Below are positions 8,922-16,431 of a DNA stretch of 64,000 nt, one piece after another (within the stretch, counting starts at the first letter, position 1; every line of letters starts with the position of its first letter). Source of the DNA: Spirochaetaceae bacterium (GTDB lineage Bacteria > Spirochaetota > Spirochaetia > Treponematales > Rectinemataceae). The translations under genes were made by a program, and so were the position numbers. The stretch spans positions 1 through 64,000 of the forward strand of contig JANXYO010000064.1 of the NCBI GenBank assembly GCA_025356015.1. Reading direction: 5' to 3'. Below the pieces are notes generated by a model. It was not told the DNA's origin and ran no database searches. It saw only the letters and a list, made by a program, of their open reading frames with translations.

Positions 8922-9470
8922 CTAACGGTACAGGGAGATCCTCGCAATGTCCAGACAGGGCGAGAACTCGGCTCGCACGGCAAGGAGTCCGATCGAGAGG
9001 ATTGATCCTATCTCGAGCGGCCCCGGGCTGACCGCGTTTCCAGAAAAGTCATCGAAGGGGAAGCGGATGTCCTCCCAGGTACTTGGCGGCTGGAAGGGAA
9101 GGCCGAAATAGGCCCAGGGCATGCGGCAGCTCGGGGTCCGGAGGTGGACCTCATGGGGCCCCTCCCTTCCCCTGACCCTGATCTCAATGCCCTTCCACTG
9201 GGAGGCATCGAGCTTCCCGCTCGGGAACCTCGTCCTTGCCTGGATAAAGCCTCCGCCGTTCTCGGTGGAGACCCTTCCCTCCATCCGAAGGAAGACGGCA
9301 TTGGAATCGCTGTATACGGCTATCGCCGTGATGACTGAGCTGCCGCCCATCACCTCGTCGCTGATTCCCTCCCAGGTCAAGGTCGGTCCTTTGGGGAAGG
9401 TCTCGATATCGATCCTGTCGGCAACCCGCTCCATCCCGGAAATCTCCTTGGGGCCCTGTCGCTCGGCCAC
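8922..9470 (-). CDS. CIA30-domain protein (complex I intermediate-associated 30-like)
   Basis: 182 residues, no signal peptide. The core runs TWEGISDEVMGGSS, then GRVSTENGGGFIQARTRF, WKGIEIRVRGREG and WEDIRFPFDDFSG, the pattern of the CIA30/galactose-binding-like jelly roll. Bacterial members have no settled function; in mitochondria the domain helps assemble complex I. It is the first gene of a minus-strand run with tag, a nitroreductase, thrC and thrB. The start at 9470 is the first in-frame ATG; MERVADRID 12 codons later is an alternative. Confidence 0.8.
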   Translation of the reverse strand: MAERQGPKEISGMERVADRIDIETFPKGPTLTWEGISDEVMGGSSVITAIAVYSDSNAVFLRMEGRVSTENGGGFIQARTRFPSGKLDASQWKGIEIRVRGREGPHEVHLRTPSCRMPWAYFGLPFQPPSTWEDIRFPFDDFSGNAVSPGPLEIGSILSIGLLAVRAEFSPCLDIARISLYR

Positions 9471-9586
9471 GGCCTGAATTTACTAACTAATCAGCCAGCA
9501 TTGTCGAAATGCGGGAAATGTCTCGGCGCAGAAGGGACGCCGCCGCCTCGACGGACAAACCCTTGTATGGTAAAGTTTGCGTAGCT

Positions 9587-10921
9587 ATGAATGACCCAGC
9601 GCAATTAGTGCTCGAGCTCGCCGTGATCCTCGCCCTCATCCTGCTGAACGGCTTCTTCTCGCTCTCTGAAATGGCCATAGTGTCCTCGCGCAAGGCGCGC
9701 CTGCGCCATGAGGCCCAGAGCGGCAAGAGGAACTATCGCCTAGCCCTCGAGACTGCCGAGCACCCCTCGGCCTTCCTTTCGACAATACAGATCGTCATCA
9801 GCCTCCTCGGGACCCTCGCGGGCGCCTTCGGCGGAGCGACCGTCGCGCGCAGTCTCGAGCTGAGCCTCAAGGGAATTCCCTCGCTCGCCCACTCCGCTGC
9901 CCTGATCTCGGTCGCGGTCGTGGTCCTCGGGACCACCTTCGTCTCGGTCGTCCTCGGCGAGCTTGTGCCGAAGTCCTTCGCCCTTGCACGTCCCGAAGCC
10001 ATCGCCGCCGCCGTCATCAGGCCCATCCGGGCCATCAGCCTCGTGTTCTATCCCCTGTCGCGCTTCCTCTCGGCCACGACCGAGCTCATCGTCGGCGCGA
10101 TGATCGCGAAGGGCAAGAAGGAGCCGGCCGTCACCGAGGAGGAGGTCCGCGTCCTCATCGCCCAGGGCGCCGAGTCCGGGGTCTTCGAGGACAGGGAGCG
10201 CGAGATGGTCGAGGGAGTCCTGTCACTGGGCGATCGCCGGGTCACCTCCCTCATGACCCCGCGTACCGAACTGGTCGCCATCGATCTTGCCGAGGGCACC
10301 GAGCTCGCGCGGAGCATCCTCCTCTCGAACACCCGCTTCGGCTACCTGCCCGCGATCGAGGCGAGCCTCGACCACGTCGTCGGCATGATACCGGTCAAGG
10401 ACGCCCTTGCCGCGATCGCGGAGGGACGATTCGACGACCTGGGGCGCTTCGTGCGCAAGCCCGTCCTCATCCCAGAATCGATGACGGCCCTCAAGGCCTT
10501 CTCCGCCATCAAGGGCGGGGAGGTGAGGAGCGCCCTCATCCTTGATGAGTACGGCGGAGTGTCAGGTCTGGTTTCCCTTTCCGACCTCATAGAGGCCATC
10601 GTGGGCGACATCCCGCTCGCGGGCTACGACGAGGAGCCGGGGATTGTGAGAAGGGAGGACGGGAGCTACCTTGTGGACGGATCCCTGCCCATCGAGCGCT
10701 TTGTCGAGGAACTGGGCCTGGACGAGGATCTCGTCAAGGGGGATTACGACACGGTCGCGGGTCTCGTGCTCGATCGTATGGGCACGATCCCGAAGGCCGG
10801 AGAGAAATGCAGGTGGGACAGCTGCACCCTCGAGATCGTGGACATGGACGGCAACAGGATCGACAAGATCCTCGTGACCCTGGACGAGAGGGCAGGCGAG
10901 GAGGCGGGGACCATGGAGTGA
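9587..10921 (+). CDS. CNNM/CBS-domain membrane protein (HlyC/CorC family transporter)
   Basis: 444 residues. Three to four membrane segments of the CNNM (DUF21) domain span about 8-150, beginning LNGFFSLSEMAIVSSRKARL. A pair of CBS domains spans about 205-340 (SLMTPRTELVAID is the first strand). A CorC_HlyC domain closes the protein (GSYLVDGSLPIERFVEELG onward). Such proteins are linked to Mg2+ or Co2+ export and sensing of adenine nucleotides; older annotations call them haemolysins. The start at 9587 places the hydrophobic segment at the N-terminus; 26 more codons are open upstream. It stands alone, divergent from CIA30 and convergent with pdxT. Confidence 0.9.
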   Translation: MNDPAQLVLELAVILALILLNGFFSLSEMAIVSSRKARLRHEAQSGKRNYRLALETAEHPSAFLSTIQIVISLLGTLAGAFGGATVARSLELSLKGIPSLAHSAALISVAVVVLGTTFVSVVLGELVPKSFALARPEAIAAAVIRPIRAISLVFYPLSRFLSATTELIVGAMIAKGKKEPAVTEEEVRVLIAQGAESGVFEDREREMVEGVLSLGDRRVTSLMTPRTELVAIDLAEGTELARSILLSNTRFGYLPAIEASLDHVVGMIPVKDALAAIAEGRFDDLGRFVRKPVLIPESMTALKAFSAIKGGEVRSALILDEYGGVSGLVSLSDLIEAIVGDIPLAGYDEEPGIVRREDGSYLVDGSLPIERFVEELGLDEDLVKGDYDTVAGLVLDRMGTIPKAGEKCRWDSCTLEIVDMDGNRIDKILVTLDERAGEEAGTME

Positions 10922-10957
10922 CGGGGCCTGGCAGCCTTAGCCGGTGCCAGAGCCCAC

Positions 10958-11521
10958 TCACATGCCGATAAAGTAGCGGTGGATCGCGGCACCCTCGACA
11001 AGCTCGGGATGGAAGGTCCCCGCGAGGATATTACCCTGGCGCACGAGGATCGGATCCCCAGCGTGTTCCGCCAGGATCTCGACACCCGGGCCCGTCGAGC
11101 AGATCTTCGGCGCCCTAATGAAGACGGCCTCCAGGCTCTCGGCCCCCGGGATCCTCGTGTGGATCGGGGCCCTGAAGCTGTCGACCTGCCGCCCGTAGGC
11201 GTTGCGCTTAACCTCGATGTCCAGGAGCCTTATGCCAGGCTGCTCCCGGCCCTCGATGGTCTTCGCGAGAAGGATGAGGCCGGCACAGGTCCCGAATACG
11301 GGAACGCCGGCCTTGATCCTCGACACGAGGGCTTCCATCAATCCGAAGCGGACAAGAAGGCTCCCCATCACGGTGCTTTCGCCCCCGGGAAGGACGAAGG
11401 CGTCGGCCGATTCGATGTCCTCGAGGCTGCGGGCGTCGAAAGCTGACGCTCCGGCAGCTTCGAGGGCCACCCGGTGGGCGTCAAAGTCGCCCTGGAGGGC
11501 GAGAACGCCAACCCGCTTCAT
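10958..11521 (-). CDS. pdxT: Pyridoxal 5'-phosphate synthase glutaminase subunit
   Basis: Class I glutaminase that feeds ammonia to PdxS. About 187 residues: GVLALQGDFDAH at the N-terminus, LPGGESTVMG (oxyanion region), the nucleophile Cys in GTCAGLILLA, and the His-Glu pair in GTFHPEL. An in-frame GTG at 11527 overlaps the pdxS stop (GTGA); the ATG at 11521 gives the usual MKRVGVLALQG start and is preferred here. It is translated together with pdxS. Confidence 0.96.
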   Translation of the reverse strand: MKRVGVLALQGDFDAHRVALEAAGASAFDARSLEDIESADAFVLPGGESTVMGSLLVRFGLMEALVSRIKAGVPVFGTCAGLILLAKTIEGREQPGIRLLDIEVKRNAYGRQVDSFRAPIHTRIPGAESLEAVFIRAPKICSTGPGVEILAEHAGDPILVRQGNILAGTFHPELVEGAAIHRYFIGM

Positions 11522-11523
11522 GC

Positions 11524-12429
11524 TCACCAGCCCCGTTTTGCCATGCGCTCCGCGTCTGGGAGCTCGCTCATGCCGATGCCAACCATGGGCTCGCCGAGGT
11601 CCTCGGAGAGCTTTGCGAGCATCTTCGCGTCCTTGTAGTAGGTGACGGCGCCAACTATGGCGGTGGCGCGGCGCGCCGGATCACCGGACTTGAAGATGCC
11701 GGAACCGACGAAGACGGCCTCGGCGCCGAGCTGCATCATGAGGGCCGCGTCGGCGGGAGTCGCGACCCCACCGGCCGAGAAGTTCGGCACAGGAAGCTTG
11801 CCGGTCCTTGCGACCTCGACAACCAGCTCGTAGGGTGCGCCCAGCTCCTTCGCGGCCGTCATCAGCTCCTCATCACGCAGGCGGGTGAGCCTGGAGATCT
11901 CGTCATTGACGGAGCGGATATGGCGGACAGCCTCGACGATGTCGCCCGTCCCTGGTTCGCCCTTGGTCCTGATCATGGCAGCGCCCTCGCCGATTCGGCG
12001 GAGTGCCTCGCCTAGATCGCGGCAGCCGCAGACAAAGGGGACCTTGAAATCATGTTTCATGACATGGTAGCGGTCGTCGGCCGGAGTGAGGACCTCGGAT
12101 TCGTCGATAAAATCGACCTCAAGAGCCTCGAGGATCCTAGCCTCCATGAAATGTCCGATTCGGCACTTCGCCATGACGGGAATGCTCACCGCGGCCTGGA
12201 TCTCCCTGATCATCTTGGGGTCGGACATCCGCGCGACCCCGCCATGGGCCCTGATGTCCGCCGGGACACGCTCGAGGGCCATGACCGCACAGGCTCCCGC
12301 CTTCTCGGCGATCCTTGCCTGCTCGGCGTTGACGACGTCCATGATGACACCGCCCTTGAGCATCACCGCAAGTCCGACCTTTGTCTTCCATTCGGACGAC
12401 TGACGCTCAGACCACAAGCCCTTATCCAT
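11524..12429 (-). CDS. pdxS: Pyridoxal 5'-phosphate synthase lyase subunit
   Basis: Builds PLP from ribose 5-phosphate, glyceraldehyde 3-phosphate and ammonia as a dodecamer with PdxT. 301 residues, the family's usual length. The catalytic lysine lies in [11 protein letters not shown] and the second lysine region in [12 protein letters not shown]; phosphate loops [14 protein letters not shown] and FVGSGIFKS are intact. AGGAGGGATACGC precedes the ATG. A strong promoter lies 50-80 bases upstream. Confidence 0.97.
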   Translation of the reverse strand: MDKGLWSERQSSEWKTKVGLAVMLKGGVIMDVVNAEQARIAEKAGACAVMALERVPADIRAHGGVARMSDPKMIREIQAAVSIPVMAKCRIGHFMEARILEALEVDFIDESEVLTPADDRYHVMKHDFKVPFVCGCRDLGEALRRIGEGAAMIRTKGEPGTGDIVEAVRHIRSVNDEISRLTRLRDEELMTAAKELGAPYELVVEVARTGKLPVPNFSAGGVATPADAALMMQLGAEAVFVGSGIFKSGDPARRATAIVGAVTYYKDAKMLAKLSEDLGEPMVGIGMSELPDAERMAKRGW

Positions 12430-12480
12430 GCGTATCCCTCCTGCCTTCGATGGGAGCCGTGATCGGCTTCCTCAAGGGCC

Positions 12481-12509
12481 AAAATACAGAATATGCCAAA
12501 ACTGTTCAA
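12481..12509 (-). promoter_or_regulatory. Promoter of pdxS-pdxT
   Basis: Read on the minus strand: -35 TTGAAC (12504-12509), 17-base spacer, -10 TATTTT (12481-12486). The -10 is about 50 bases before the pdxS ATG. Spacing and match are good for the housekeeping sigma factor. Confidence 0.7.
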
Positions 12510-12838
12510 GAATCCGCCGCTAGGTGCTTTGGCTTGGCGCGGTGTTGTGCCTCGAACCTTGTTGGCGGAATGGCGAATGCTAGCACAAAAGGCGGCCCTT
12601 CAGGAAGCTATGCCGTGAAAGTTCCTTGGAGGACGGTCTTGGGCAGCACTCCGCGCCCAGCTGGAGGTCAAAGCCCGAGGGGAAGCCCTCTTCTGTCTCC
12701 GGCGATGGATGGGGGCAAGCGCGCCACATGCTAGCCAAAATGTTATTCTATATTCATTTTTGGCTGGACTCCGCAAAGTAATTTTGTTATATGTTTAGCG
12801 CGACCTTGGATCGCTCTTTGGGGAAGGGGGGACGGGAA
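12510..12838. other. Intergenic region with AT-rich inverted repeat
   Basis: About 330 bases without a convincing gene between the pdxS promoter and the next small gene. The last 110 bases are much richer in A+T than the surroundings. AGCCAAAA (12733-12740) and TTTTGGCT (12758-12765) form an 8-base inverted repeat with a 17-base spacer, about 75 bases upstream of the next start codon. A GCTAGC core occurs twice (at about 12580 and 12730). No promoter with good spacing could be fixed. Confidence 0.4.
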
Positions 12839-13099
12839 ATGGGCGCTCATGTGGCGGGCAGGACAGGCATTGAACAAGGCCAGAACGCGGAAGCCGTGAT
12901 GGACGGGTTGCTGGAGAGGCTCGACGCCGGCTGCACCTGCATGCAGGACAGCCTATTGAGGCTCATCGATGCCGAGATGGAAGCGAAGGATGACTTGAGG
13001 AACAGGCTCCTGCTCCAGGACCTGAGAGCGAGCGTTTCGAGGCGGACCAACAGAGACATAATCCTATATAACATAATCAGGATACTACGGGAGTCTTGA
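12839..13099 (+). CDS. Small hypothetical protein, charged and helical
   Basis: 86 residues from the ATG at 12839, which follows a purine-rich ribosome binding site (GGGGAAGGGGGG). An upstream in-frame ATG at 12791 lacks such a site. The sequence has a helical pattern with two Cys in GCTCMQDS and a basic end (RRTNRDIILYNIIRIL). It resembles the size of short coiled-coil proteins, but no family is recognised. It stands alone between AT-rich intergenic stretches. Confidence 0.5.
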   Translation: MGAHVAGRTGIEQGQNAEAVMDGLLERLDAGCTCMQDSLLRLIDAEMEAKDDLRNRLLLQDLRASVSRRTNRDIILYNIIRILRES

Positions 13100-13280
13100 G
13101 TAAACCCTTTCTTTCTGAACAGTCCGCCAAAAAGTGCCCCGGGGCGGAGGAGGCATCCAGTCCCGGGGCTGACCTAGGCGAAATAATGATAACACACGAT
13201 CAGCTGGATCGCAAGGATTTCCTGGTGGTGGGATCATCCGGCGCCACCCTTTCTGGATGAGATATTTTTATCATTTTATC

Positions 13281-13308
13281 TTTACGGGGCGCCGGTTTTG
13301 GTTATATT
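13281..13308 (+). promoter_or_regulatory. Candidate promoter before a 67-codon ORF
   Basis: -35 TTTACG (13281-13286), 16-base spacer, -10 TATATT (13303-13308), in a locally AT-rich stretch. The spacer contains GGCGCCGG, which forms an inverted repeat with CCGGCGCC about 45 bases upstream. A GGAGG ribosome binding site and ATG follow directly. Confidence 0.4.
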
Positions 13309-13326
13309 TATTTTCCGGAGGACACC

Positions 13327-13530
13327 ATGATAACATGTGCATTGCTTGCCGAATGCGGGCCTGCCGGGATGACATGCGCGATTGACATGGCGGAGCATGC
13401 CTGGCCTATCAGGTCACGCGCCATGGCCGACTATGCGGTGATCATCGGGAGATCACGCTGCTCTTCCCCCCATCCCAACGGGGAGGACCGCCAACCCCGT
13501 ATCCTCACCGGTGACACGCTCCGGGCCTAG
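13327..13530 (+). CDS. Possible small Cys-containing protein
   Basis: 67 codons preceded by CCGGAGGACACC-ATG, the strongest ribosome binding site in the area, and by a promoter-like sequence. The product has several Cys in its first half (ITCALLAECGPAGMTCAID) and a low-complexity second half; no family is recognised. It could be a real short protein, a leader peptide or the remnant of a longer gene. The 105 bases from its stop to the next ATG hold nothing recognisable. Confidence 0.3.
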   Translation: MITCALLAECGPAGMTCAIDMAEHAWPIRSRAMADYAVIIGRSRCSSPHPNGEDRQPRILTGDTLRA

Positions 13531-13635
13531 GGCCGGGCTTGCCACCTCGACTCGACGGTCCCAGCCACACCCCAGCCGGTCTCACTGCCGGGCAGCTTTC
13601 CCTACTGGCGATGCGTGCTGTAGTATCCTCCAATA

Positions 13636-15258
13636 ATGGCTCTAGGATGCTCACTCCGCCTGAAACTGGTCCACCTCTTGCTGTGGGCTCTTGCGTTTGC
13701 CCCGGCCCTGTCTGCCCAGGACTCCGGCAGCCCATTGATCATCAGGAACCTGGAGTTCCGCGTGACAGGCCGCAGCCTGCCCTTCCTCATGCGGAAGAAG
13801 ATCGATCCCTACGGGACCATCATTGGCACCCGGTTCGCGGACAAGGCCGCCCTCGAGACCTTCATAGCCGACAAACGTCAGATCCTCCTGAATGAACGCG
13901 TCCTCGCCTCGGTTGAATCAAGCTACGAGGCGACGACTGCCCCGGGGGGTGGCCAGGACGTGGTGCTTCGTTTCGTGACCGTCGATACCTGGAACCTGAT
14001 CGCCCTCCCCTACGCCAAGTACGATTCGAACACTGGCCTCCTCCTCAGCATCCGCGGCCGCGACTACGATTTCGCGGGCTCGATGCAGGAGCTCGCCCTC
14101 GACCTCGACTACAAGAAGAGCCCCTCGGGTAGGACCTCATACACTGGAGCCCTGAGCTTTACCCTGCCATTCCAGTCCCTTGGCAGGGATTGGGCGATGG
14201 GCTTCCACGAGACCGGTGGCTTCTGGACAGACGGCACGGTGAGCACCGTAACCCAGGCCAGCCTCTCGCTCGAGCTGCCAGGACTCGGCTTTCCTGCGTC
14301 CCTGACCGCGACCCAGGGCGTATCGTACAACGCCTTGGCCGCGAGCTCCGAGCTTGCGAAGGACCCGGACAGCTGGTACTTATCCGAGGGTTTTGGCTTC
14401 GGCGCGACAATCCCGGTGAGTGGCGACATCGGCTCACTTGGCTCGTTCGAGCTCGGCCCCGTGATCTGGACACCGAGCGCGACCTTATCGCTGAACTGGA
14501 AGCCGGGCGCCGAGCTGGAGTATTACGGCAACGCGATGGTCACCCAGCCGGGCAGCGGGCCCTACGGCTACGGGGACACGGTGCCAAGCATTGGGAACAG
14601 CATCTCCTACGGCCGGGGTGGCCTGGTCGCCACGGTCGCGAGCACCCTCTCCCTCGGCCGGGTCGACTGGGAAGGCAACCTGCGAAGGGGCCTTGCGGTC
14701 AGCCTCGGGAACGTTAACTCGTACAACGCGCAGTACCGTGACCTCGCTAGCGACCTGAGCCTGTCCCTGTCCTGGTACGAGGAGTACGGGGGCCGGCTTG
14801 GCGTCGCGTCCATGCTCACCCTGCTGAACAGGTTCTCAAGCCACCCTGGCGCAGATGCCCTTTCGAATCTGGGATGGTACCTGCGCGGTGTCATCGACGA
14901 CCGCCTTTCCGGAGTGCAGGGCGTCTTCATCAACGCCGAGCTGCCGGTCAAGATCTTTGACTTCCCCACGCATGCCATCATCGGGACCAGGGTCCTCGAC
15001 TTTGAGTTCCAGGCCTCGCCTTTCGTCGATGCCGCGATAGTGCGGCCCGATTTTCGCTCGGGTTTCACCAAGGATTGGCTCCAGTACGCGGGCGGGATCG
15101 AGTTCATGGCCTTCCCCGCCGGCCTTCGTAGCTTCATCGTGAGGGCGAGCGCCGGCTGGGACCTGAAGAATGTCCTTGCCACGCATTCGCTCACCGCGAG
15201 TACCCCGGACAGAGGGAGTCCATACGAGATATTCATCGGGCTCGGGATGAAGTACTGA
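13636..15258 (+). CDS. Outer-membrane beta-barrel protein with N-terminal POTRA-like domain
   Basis: 540 residues. A signal peptide (KLVHLLLWALAFAPALSAQ, cut after residue about 27) is followed by one POTRA-like segment (LIIRNLEFRVTGRSLPF to VVLRFVTVDTW, about 34-117). The rest is made of alternating beta strands rich in Gly, Ser, Tyr and aromatic ends, closing with FIGLGMKY; a C-terminal aromatic is typical of barrels handled by the Bam complex. This is the layout of a reduced Omp85/TamA/ShlB-like protein; with a single POTRA it is unlikely to be BamA itself. There is no good ribosome binding site before the ATG at 13636. The gene is alone and is followed by a hexamer array. Confidence 0.75.
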   Translation: MALGCSLRLKLVHLLLWALAFAPALSAQDSGSPLIIRNLEFRVTGRSLPFLMRKKIDPYGTIIGTRFADKAALETFIADKRQILLNERVLASVESSYEATTAPGGGQDVVLRFVTVDTWNLIALPYAKYDSNTGLLLSIRGRDYDFAGSMQELALDLDYKKSPSGRTSYTGALSFTLPFQSLGRDWAMGFHETGGFWTDGTVSTVTQASLSLELPGLGFPASLTATQGVSYNALAASSELAKDPDSWYLSEGFGFGATIPVSGDIGSLGSFELGPVIWTPSATLSLNWKPGAELEYYGNAMVTQPGSGPYGYGDTVPSIGNSISYGRGGLVATVASTLSLGRVDWEGNLRRGLAVSLGNVNSYNAQYRDLASDLSLSLSWYEEYGGRLGVASMLTLLNRFSSHPGADALSNLGWYLRGVIDDRLSGVQGVFINAELPVKIFDFPTHAIIGTRVLDFEFQASPFVDAAIVRPDFRSGFTKDWLQYAGGIEFMAFPAGLRSFIVRASAGWDLKNVLATHSLTASTPDRGSPYEIFIGLGMKY

Positions 15259-15268
15259 CCCTGGCGCC

Positions 15269-15323
<55 letters not shown>

Positions 15324-15512
15324 AAGCATAGATTCAGGTGCCACAATCGGGCGGGGATCGAGGAAGCGCGCCGGCTCATTGGCCAGAGCGGCGCCCAGGC
15401 TGCCCTGCTTGATATCGTCTCTGACTACAAGGAGGAAGGGTGGCGACCTGGATGCCACTTTCCCGATGATGAATCAGACTACCGCAAGACCGGACTGTTC
15501 TGATGGCCTGGA

Positions 15513-15544
15513 GCAGCCGCTTCCGCTTCTGACGAAGCGGCTGC
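15513..15544 (-). terminator. Hairpin after the cytochrome gene
   Basis: GCAGCCGCTT (15513-15522) and AAGCGGCTGC (15535-15544) form a perfect 10-base stem with a 12-base loop, 22 bases after the stop of the minus-strand cytochrome gene. There is no U-run, so termination would be imperfect or Rho-assisted. Confidence 0.5.
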
Positions 15545-15565
15545 CGATGTCGGTCGCAAGAGAAC

Positions 15566-16309
15566 CTACTTGTGGCACTTCGAGCAGGGGGTGAAGTCCT
15601 CCTCGTGGTGGCAGGACCAGCAGTACTGGATATCGGGCTTGGCGATGATGGTCGAGGCGCTCGGCGGAAGCTCATGGGGCTCATGGCATTCGGTGCACGA
15701 GACTATCTTCGTCGAGCTATGGGGCACGAAGACATGGGGATTCGCCTTCTCCCCCTCCGGGCTCACGTAATCGGCCGATTTCTCGGCGATCGCCGAGAAG
15801 GGGCCATGGCAGCCGAGGCAAAACGAGGCGCTGGGTTTCGCGGGCAGGGGAGGAATGGCGGCCGCCCCTTCCTGCGGGACGTGACAGTAGAGACAGACAT
15901 CGATGCCCCTGTCCTTGTGGTTGTCCGGAGCGGGTTTGGATCCGGTTCCGACCGCGTGGCAGCTTAGGCACTGCGCGTGGTCGGCGAGGGGGTGGGGGAC
16001 AGGGGGCGTCGCGACCGCCGAAGCCGCCGAGACGGTGTCTGCCACCGCGATGCTCGAAAGCCGCGACATGAGCGGCGCACGGCCGGGGCTCTTGAACGAG
16101 GCCGGCACGATCCAGGCCTTTGCGCCACCCTGCATGCCCTTGACCGCTGCGCCTGAGATGGCGACAGGCTGGGCATGGTAGCTCCACTCAGCGGAGGCCA
16201 GCTTCCTCTGGGCCGAAGGCAGGGAGCCCGAGGCACACGAGACGAGGAGGGAAAGGGCGATTGCCGCTGCCCCGGTGCCACTCCAGGCTATAATGTGTTT
16301 CATATTCAT
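15566..16309 (-). CDS. Hexahaem c-type cytochrome lipoprotein
   Basis: 247 residues from MNMKHIIAW at 16309, preceded by GCGAGGAAATC. The N-terminus is a lipoprotein signal with lipobox LVSC (Cys about 25), so the mature protein is membrane-anchored outside the cytoplasm. Six CXXCH haem sites are visible: CLSCH, CLYCH, CLGCH, CTECH, CWSCH and CSKCH, from about residue 114 to the C-terminus. The final motif is four residues from the one before the last gap, and the chain ends right after it. The gene lies downstream of a Tat-exported flavoprotein on the same strand and most likely passes electrons to it. The frame continues open upstream of 16309 but overlaps the flavoprotein antiparallel frames and has no signal sequence. 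Confidence 0.9.
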   Translation of the reverse strand: MNMKHIIAWSGTGAAAIALSLLVSCASGSLPSAQRKLASAEWSYHAQPVAISGAAVKGMQGGAKAWIVPASFKSPGRAPLMSRLSSIAVADTVSAASAVATPPVPHPLADHAQCLSCHAVGTGSKPAPDNHKDRGIDVCLYCHVPQEGAAAIPPLPAKPSASFCLGCHGPFSAIAEKSADYVSPEGEKANPHVFVPHSSTKIVSCTECHEPHELPPSASTIIAKPDIQYCWSCHHEEDFTPCSKCHK

Positions 16310-16372
16310 GATTTCCTCGCGTGCGTGCTGTCCTTCGATCGCTATCTGTAGGCCCAAGGACCGCGGCCCCGC

Positions 16373-16409
16373 GGGGCCTCTGGAGGACGGGCCGTCCTCC
16401 AGAAGCCCC
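16373..16409. other. Long intercistronic hairpin
   Basis: An almost perfect stem: arms 16373-16390 and 16392-16409 pair over 18 positions with one mismatch and a one-base loop. The core is CTGGAGGACGG / CCGTCCTCCAG. It lies between the flavoprotein stop (16432) and the cytochrome start (16309). There is no following U-run in either direction, so an attenuator, RNA-processing or mRNA-stability role is more likely than a plain terminator. Confidence 0.75.
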
Positions 16410-16431
16410 AGGGTCGCCAGAAATGCTGATT

